Shown one piece after another: positions 57,765 to 64,000 of a DNA stretch of 64,000 nt. Each line of letters begins with the position of its first letter. The stretch's first letter is position 1. Under the pieces are notes generated by a model. The model saw only the letters and a program-made list of their open reading frames with translations, was not told the origin of the DNA and searched no databases. Origin of the DNA: Epiperipatus broadwayi (taxonomy: Eukaryota > Onychophora > Udeonychophora > Euonychophora > Peripatidae); assembly GCA_028023455.1 (NCBI GenBank), contig JAQFVV010012507.1, forward strand, positions 1,933,456-1,997,455, read 5' to 3'. A program made the translations under genes and the position numbers.

Positions 57765-60000
57765 AAATACATCATCATCATTTTCAAATTTTATCAATCC
57801 ATTGCAGGATGGTTTTTCCATGTTCAATCAAACTTTCTGATCTTTAGACCCTCTTCTTCAAATCACTCCAGTGCACTTTTTTACTTCATCCATTCATCTC
57901 ACATGTGGTCTCCAACTGCTCATCTATTAATATTTCTTCTAACAATGTGTCCAGTCCAATTCCACTACATCTGTTTGTTCTCTCACCCATATATTTAGTT
58001 TTTGATTTCTTCTTGTTACTCCTAACATGCATCTTTTTGTCCTTCATTGAGTAGTCTTAAGTCTCTGTATTGCTCTTCTGTGAAGTATGAAAATCTCAGA
58101 TCCAAGTAAAAACTGATAACACACATTTATTAAAAATCTTTCTTTTCAAACACATAGGCATATTTTTTTTTAATATTAAATTATTTTTACATAAAGCACT
58201 CCAACCAGTGTAGTTCTATAATTAATTTCATCCATTATGTTTTCATCTGTAGTAATAATCTGATCAAGATATTTGTAGGTAACTTTCTTCTTTTGAGAAA
58301 ATCAATTGAACATTTAACAATTACTTTTAGTTCTATTTTCTTACTTTCATCAGATAACTGATCTAACATTTCCTGAAGCTCTAAAATATTATTTGAAAAA
58401 ACAACTATGTCATCTGCCAAATCTAGATAACTTAAATAATCTTTATTTTTAGCATTCCATTTTAATCCACAAAATACTTTTTGCAAAACTGCTGTAAAAA
58501 TTTTGGAGATGTGGAGTCACCCTGTTATACACCCTTTTCAATGTTAATCTTTTTAGACTCATTATATAATCTAAATGTAGTTGTTGCATTTTTATAAATT
58601 TTTTTAAGAATATGACAATATCCTGGATTTTTACCTTGATCATGATCCATCAATGACAAAATGCTTATAGAATAAAATGCCTTTTCATAATCTACAAATC
58701 CAATAAATAATGACAACTAATATTCATTGGTCCTTTCTATAATTTCTTTTAATACTTGGATGTGACCCCCTAAACTAAAACCACTTTTAAATTCAGTTTG
58801 TTCTTTTATTTGATTAAAATCTAAAACTCTCTGCTTTTTTTAAGATATTGATTTTAATTCTTCCATTACCTGTAGTTTTTCTCTTCTTCATAAATTTAAT
58901 TGCATGTCTCACTTTATAATTTAAAGTCCTAGGCATTTCAGAAGTTATAATTGTTGTAGGAGATACTTTTCCCTGTTCTTTATTGATATATAATTCTCAA
59001 TAAAACTCTTCTGCCCATTTTGTGATGTCATCGCTGATTTTAGTAATAATTCCATCCTTTTTTCTTATTGCAAAAATAAGTTTCCTATCAAAAATAAGAA
59101 ATATTAAAAATTATAAAAATGATGCATTAAGACAAATTGAATATATCAAATTTGGTAAAATGATGCAAAAAAGAGTAAGAGTTGATAATATTATAATGAT
59201 CATTATGGGGTCTGAGAAATTACTAAGGTGAAGATGTTTTACACTCTTGCAAATTTTATTCTTTTCTACAGTGTTCCTTGCTAATTCACCATTATACTTT
59301 CTTATATTATTATCAAATCTTACTTTTATTTTCATCATTTTACCAAATTTGAGATATTCAATTTGTCTTAATGCATCATTTTTATATATTTTAATTTTAT
59401 TTTCTTCATAAAATGTTGTGTCTCTATAGAAATTTTATTGGTCAATTGCTGCTGTTTGTACCATCTTTCTTGCTGCAGTTTTTAAAAGGGTATCAGTTAT
59501 CTTCATATTGGTTTTATTCAAATTTGAATCATGTTCAAAATCTGTCAATATTTGAAAATGATTTGCAAGTTCTAATTTAAATTCATTGGAATGTTTTTGA
59601 AGATTAGGAATATCAATTATGAATATTGTTTTTATTAATTTTTGTCTCTAGTTTTGCATTAACACTCTCACTCACCAATTATCACTTTCTGTGCTGAATT
59701 CATTAAGAACATTACAATATTGAAATACATATTTTCTGTTAGTTAAAATATAATCCAATTCTGCTGTACCATCATTTGGATGCTTCCATCCAAATGAAGA
59801 TACATTAGAATTGGTTTATATATAAACAATCAAAAAAAATAGTGTATCAATAAATGTTGTTCTGCAGTATGACCACTCTCATATAGTTGAGTGATCTGGT
59901 AAATTGAAATGTTCAAATATTGGCCTCTTAATTTTTTATGCAAAATGTCAATTCTATGCTTAGTTAGTCTAATTGCTCATCTATTATTGATTCACCTACA
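57765..60000 (-). pseudogene. RTE-type LINE relic (endonuclease and RT)
   Basis: Runs leftward. About 59,800-59,690: KHPNDGTAELDYILTNRKYV, the end of the APE-type endonuclease (family 'DYIL...R'). 59,600-59,280: linker (ILTDFEHDSNLN, ALRQIEYLKFGKM, YNGELARNTVEKNK). 59,085-58,830: IRKKDGIITKISDDITKW and ITSEMPRTLNYKVRHAIKFM. 58,800-58,520: EQTEFKSGFS, then GFVDYEKAF, then NATTTFRLYNESKKIN. 58,470-58,235: SYLDLADDIVVFSNN, the catalytic box reading LADD instead of FADD, then LQEMLDQLSDESKK. About 58,140-57,800: C-terminal remnants (CLKRKIFN, EEQYRDLRLLN). The 3' end at about 57,765-57,785 has GATGATGATG, the short tandem tail usual for RTE elements. An internal deletion removes the RT fingers between 58,830 and 58,800, and a local inverted duplication lies at 59.1-59.4 kb. 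Confidence 0.85.
59104..59395. repeat. Inverted duplication (~95-bp arms) inside the RTE relic
   Basis: 59,104-59,199 on the plus strand repeats the minus-strand sequence of about 59,395-59,300. The shared core is AATGATGCATTAAGACAAAT followed by TGAATATMTCAAATTTGGTA. The spacer is about 100 bp. Confidence 0.92.
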
Positions 60001-60439
60001 CAATCATTTAAACTTCTATATATTTCAAATATATTAAGTTTACATTGACAAAAATGAAATTAAATCTCTTTTGGCTTCAATGTATAGATTTTTTAAAAAA
60101 ATAGATTCATATAATGAAGAAGAACTTCACATGTTTTAAAAATGTACAATTTAAAATGAAATTTGAGGCAGTACCAATTTTTTTGATATAAAAAATTATT
60201 TATAGTAATAAAATTCTTAAAAGTAAGTGAATAACAAAACCAAACTGACAGCAGTAGGTGTCTACATTTTTATAACAATCACGTATCACACTTAAAACAT
60301 AATATTTATGACCAATAATCAGAAATAAGGTCTTAAGAAGCTGAAAGAAAGGAGCTTCTGCAATCAAAAAAACAAAAAACAAAGAAAACAACTAGAAGTT
60401 ACACTAATTGTCCTCACTTTTAATAGTGATTTATCTGTA

Positions 60440-60960
60440 ATTAATTAGACATTTTAGAAACCCTTTATATATCAAATTCCACAGATGATTTAAGTTTATG
60501 TTTCCCTACTTACTTAAAGTCATTTATCAAAGCCACAGAACATTTAATGATAGAATTGTTAAAATAAATTTTATTAGAATTTTTTTTATCAGAAAATGAG
60601 AAGATGGAGGTAAAAGATATCTTACATGCAAATATATTTTTATAAAAATGTTCCAAGATAATAAAACATTGATAATTTTAAATGGTATATGTTTACTCAT
60701 GTCAATTGCAAAAGTATAAAATTAATACATTTAATAGAATGTAGCAAGTGTTTTGTCATATAGGTGAATCACTGAATAGTCTGTATATTAGAATAACTAA
60801 TCAAGACCAGTATACAAACATTAATTTACAAGAAGTCTCAATTGATATTTTGAGAAGTTTTCCTCCACAAAAGAGAGAAACAAAAGAAAGTTATTTATTT
60901 ATTTATTTTCAAGTTTAAGATCTTAACCAATAATCCTGAACACAAACATTATTACATTTT
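60440..60960 (+). pseudogene. Second Penelope-like GIY-YIG relic
   Basis: From about 60,604 the plus strand encodes GGKRYLTCKYIFIKM, then (shifted frame) NCKSIKLIHLIECSKCFVI, then IGESLNSLYIRITNQ and LQEVSIDILRSFPP. These align block for block with the first copy at 56,310 (DKRCLTCKHI, MCKSGNLIYLI, VSESGNRVYDRI). After FPP it has only a short AAGAGAGAAACAAAAG where the first copy has the long GA repeat, then TTATTTTCAAGTTTAAGATCTTAAC, the counterpart of the first copy's resumed coding (Phe-Lys-Phe/Leu-Lys). No RT for this copy was found between 60.0 and 60.44 kb. It is same-strand with the first and separated from it by the RTE relic. Confidence 0.75.
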
Positions 60961-61700
60961 TGAATTACTTTCTTAATATACTAGTTTTGATTATTTGTAT
61001 GTACTTATATTTACATAAGCAGGTGTGTTTATTTACTTGATTATGAATGTGCATAGGGTCATCATTTTAATCTACAATTATTTTTGTTTTTAATATTTAT
61101 CATTTGTTATTTAATATGTTAACCCAAATGATGCATTTTTTTTACATTTGTATTTAAGATTTAATATAAATGTTTAATAATCTTTAATATGGTGATTTTT
61201 ATACATATATTTTCAATCCATATATATATATATATAACCATTAGAAACCAATCAACACTCAGATAATCCCAATATAGGTAACAATCTTTTAAACCAACAT
61301 TGTTTATTAAATATGTACTGCTAATATATATATATATTATTTCTGAAATAATTATTTTCATATGCACGCACACGTTATAAATCTTTACAGATCTGATTTT
61401 CTAGAAATAATTTTAATAACTTTGCAAATAGTGCCCTCTTTTATCTATTCATTAAACAGATAAAAATGAATTTTTCATTTGAATTGTAAGCATAATTTAT
61501 AAGTTTATTAATACGAGTTTCTGGAAAGTCTATCAAGGATGCTTATTTTACAGACTGACGAAAATTATTACTTCAAAATTATTAATATGCGTACTTTAAA
61601 ATTATCTCCAATTCAAAATTAAACAAGACTAGCGAGGGGGGGGGGCACTACAAACATAACCAATGGTTTTCCTACCAAAGCAGATTTCTCAAATAGAAAT
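60961..61700. other. AT-rich stretch, no gene recognised
   Basis: Short AT microsatellites at about 61,219-61,237 and 61,324-61,338, and a 10-bp G run at 61,636-61,645. Confidence 0.5.
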
Positions 61701-61709
61701 GGTTAAACA

Positions 61710-61990
61710 TATATATATATAATTAGACAGGACTTGAACTCAGACTTTCAAGCAGTCTGCAGGCAGCTATCCACTCCATCTTATACATCTGATACACACA
61801 TGACCACATATGAAAAATCCAATATATATATATATTGTGCTGAACCAACACTTATCAATTGGTCCAGATCACCATTTCCTACACACACATACAATCACAA
61901 CTTGATTTATATTAAGATATCAAATCTTCAAACTTTAATGGACAATATGCATGTATTTAAATATTATATATATATACTAGACTTCCCACA
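61710..61990. repeat. Dispersed repeat related to the 6.8- and 49.5-kb elements
   Basis: CTTGAACTCAGACTTTCAAG and ATCTTATACATCTGATACAC match the words at 49,485-49,540. AATTGGTCCAGATCACCATT and TTATATTAAGATATCAAATC match the arm and inner arm of the fold-back element at 6,840-6,912 and 7,040-7,070. AT microsatellites sit at the same relative places. Confidence 0.7.
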
Positions 61991-64000
61991 ATTCCCAATT
62001 ATATTCCATATACCCATAAACAAGTTAATTGCTTGAGAATCATGCATTTTTAATAATAAAAAATTATTTAATTGTTTAAATTTTTTTTTTTCAAAGTAGA
62101 TAACCTTAGTCTCATCAAAACTAATAATATGACCTTTATCTCTTTCATAGATATATAAAGCAGAATTAAGATATGTAATACTTTGTATACATTTATTTTA
62201 TCAATACTATAAAAGTTAGTACCAGGTGAACACAAACATGCACATCTTCTATCATATAAATTTGTATATATTTATGTGACTGTGATCTTTTTCTCTATGT
62301 ATTACTATACTGCTTTTTTACTTTTTAAAATAATTACATTATTCTATTTTTATTTTATATATTATAATGGTCAGGGTGTATTGAAAGTTTAAGTCTTCCC
62401 GTATCTGCTGTACAGAGCGCCTCCAGGCTATTGGAACCTGGAAAATTTATATAGTAGGCAGATATGTGCTGTTAAAGATGCAATTTTTATTTTATATTGA
62501 CCGTTAGCCCTTGCCACTAGCTCAGGGAGATGCAGAGATTTATAATTAAACTTGCTTAAAAAGAAACATTTTAATAAAAAAAGATTTCAATAAAGTAAAT
62601 AAATAAGCTACTGCCAGAAATAACCCACACAAAGATTTTTTGACACATATATAAATATTTAAAAATTGATGAATAAAGATGATCTTAAATTTGTTATTAT
62701 TTTTATATTTAAAATTTCAATTTTATAAATTCGCACGGATTGATTTTAATAAGAGTTTGTTTTATAATGTTGAGTATAGATACGCTACACGGATTCGTTC
62801 AAAAAAGAAAATATTCTATACTCCTTATTTAACCTTAGGCCAAATGTTCACAGTCAAACTAATGCCAATCCATCTGATACATTGATGTATTCAATGCAGC
62901 ATGAATACGTCAGCACAGTACCATACTGTCAGGAATACACATCTGAACAGCATGGTTATATAGCAGAAATTGTTTCTCATTCAGTACAGGAATGTTACGT
63001 CTGTCTGGTGAGAAGAACAGTGAAATAAACAGAAAACTCAATATGAAGGGATTGTGGTCCTTTTTGCCAACTTACCATCCCATTCCATAGGTTAAAGGGG
63101 TGATCCAAGGAGCAGGGAATACGTCTGCTTCTAATGGTTGATAAGAGTGGGATTACTTTTTCTAAGTGTGGTTTAAAGATGATCGTGCGCATAGCGGATC
63201 TTCATACTACATTTATTAATTACACCAATATATCCAATCCATTAACCCAATTTAACTGCGAAACAACTAACCCAAGATCAACCCTCCCTTAAACTAATAT
63301 AAACTTAATGAATCTATATAGCCGTCCATACCCAACCTAAATTTAAATACATTCAAATGATTTAATTAATATGAAATTATTAAGGAAAGAAAAATGGAAA
63401 TGATTATTAACTTAGACAATTTATACATAAAATTAATTAAAAATTTTTTTTTAAAGTCAGATAAGTTCCTTTAAAGTTAAGTTTAACTTGTTTTGCTTAT
63501 AGAAGATATATAGAAACAGTCTATAATGACAAAAGTTTATACTTTCCATGGTAGATTTCATGGAGTCTGTTTGTCCATTTTCGTGATCACTCTTGTTTAC
63601 TGTTTTCTTTGAAATGGAGCTGCTACTTACTATTCAGTTGGTCTCAGCTGGTTGTCCAGAAATTAAATCTACTGCAGACTCCTATAGATAGATTAATAAT
63701 CTGCTTGTAGATTAATAGTCAGTCCCACAACAACAATTATTTTTCCTTTTATATTTTTATTAGCCTCTTATCAGCATTTTTTCAGATCCAATGAGCAAGA
63801 CATCATTAATCCTAGAGTCTCTTTTTTGGTCCGTGCTGTGGCTTGGTGCTTCCATTGGTCAATCTTTAATTTCTTTATCTATCTCCTATCTGACTTTTTG
63901 AAATATATATGTGCCCCAAGGGCTACTTTGCTTTTCATTTAATTAAAAGAACAATCATTTCCATTTGAGATTACAGGAATCAATTAATACCAGTCTCCAT
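61991..64000. other. Right end of window, no gene recognised
   Basis: GC and CpG rise modestly at 62,380-62,560 and 62,730-63,260. A minus-strand 65-codon frame at 63,192-62,995 (PHLEKVIPLLSTIRSRRIPC) is not identified. Small hairpins: CCAGG/CCTGG near 62,423-62,441 and AATCTAC/GTAGATT near 63,664-63,712. No splice-bounded exon could be supported. Confidence 0.4.

Overview
The window reads as non-coding DNA from an animal nuclear genome. It is very AT-rich, CpG-poor over most of its length, and full of (AT)n microsatellites and short G or C runs. Decayed eukaryotic transposable elements are scattered on both strands, with no operons, bacterial ribosome-binding sites or compact genes. The mix of Penelope-like, RTE, Tx1/L1-like and jockey/CR1-like retroelements with hAT and pogo/Tigger transposons, plus abundant (TA)n and G-runs, fits a lophotrochozoan, most plausibly a cephalopod mollusc. 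That assignment is inference; no gene in the window settles it.

Layout. 1-1.8 kb: 3' part of a hAT (ZBED5/GTF2IRD2-like) transposase relic with its 3' terminal repeat. 4.7-6.2 kb: pogo/Tigger relic with the transposase C-terminus. 6.6-7.35 kb: palindromic element flanked by a 14-bp direct repeat. 8.0-9.8 kb (-): ORF1 relic of a non-LTR retrotransposon. 10.7-11.1 kb: inverted-repeat element, followed by a tRNA-Gly-like sequence. 11.3-19.2 kb: AT-rich DNA with nothing recognisable. 19.36 kb (+): a 93-bp exon-like segment with both splice signals and a kinase C-lobe-like peptide, the best host-gene candidate. 19.8-20.6 kb (-): jockey/CR1-like reverse-transcriptase relic. 22.5-23.6 and 34.9-35.8 kb: two related non-autonomous elements with terminal inverted repeats and 8-bp target duplications. 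24.8-27.9 kb (-): 5'-truncated Tx1/L1-like LINE. 28.4-30.6 kb: CpG-retaining segment ending in an array of 16-bp dyads. 33.05-33.62 kb: near-perfect 563-bp hairpin element. 39.3 kb (+): Tx1-like RT scrap. 40.0-42.7 kb: second CpG-retaining segment, with 70-bp tandem repeats. 44.3-45.0 kb (+): RTE C-terminal relic. 45.3-47.05 kb: long inverted-repeat element with ~107-bp tandem units. 49.4-50.0 kb: several palindromes. 54.06-57.16 kb (+): Penelope-like element with RT and GIY-YIG modules, broken by a 227-bp tandem duplication and by a ~470-bp GA/GGGA microsatellite inside the GIY-YIG region. 57.76-60.0 kb (-): RTE LINE relic. 60.45-60.96 kb (+): second Penelope GIY-YIG relic.

No intact protein-coding gene was found. 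Every coding remnant except the short exon candidates belongs to a transposable element and carries stops, frameshifts or deletions. The most unusual signals are microsatellite growth inside a Penelope coding region, two clusters of dyad-symmetric motifs in CpG-retaining segments, and the density of long hairpin elements. I did not find convincing evidence of a new multi-gene system.
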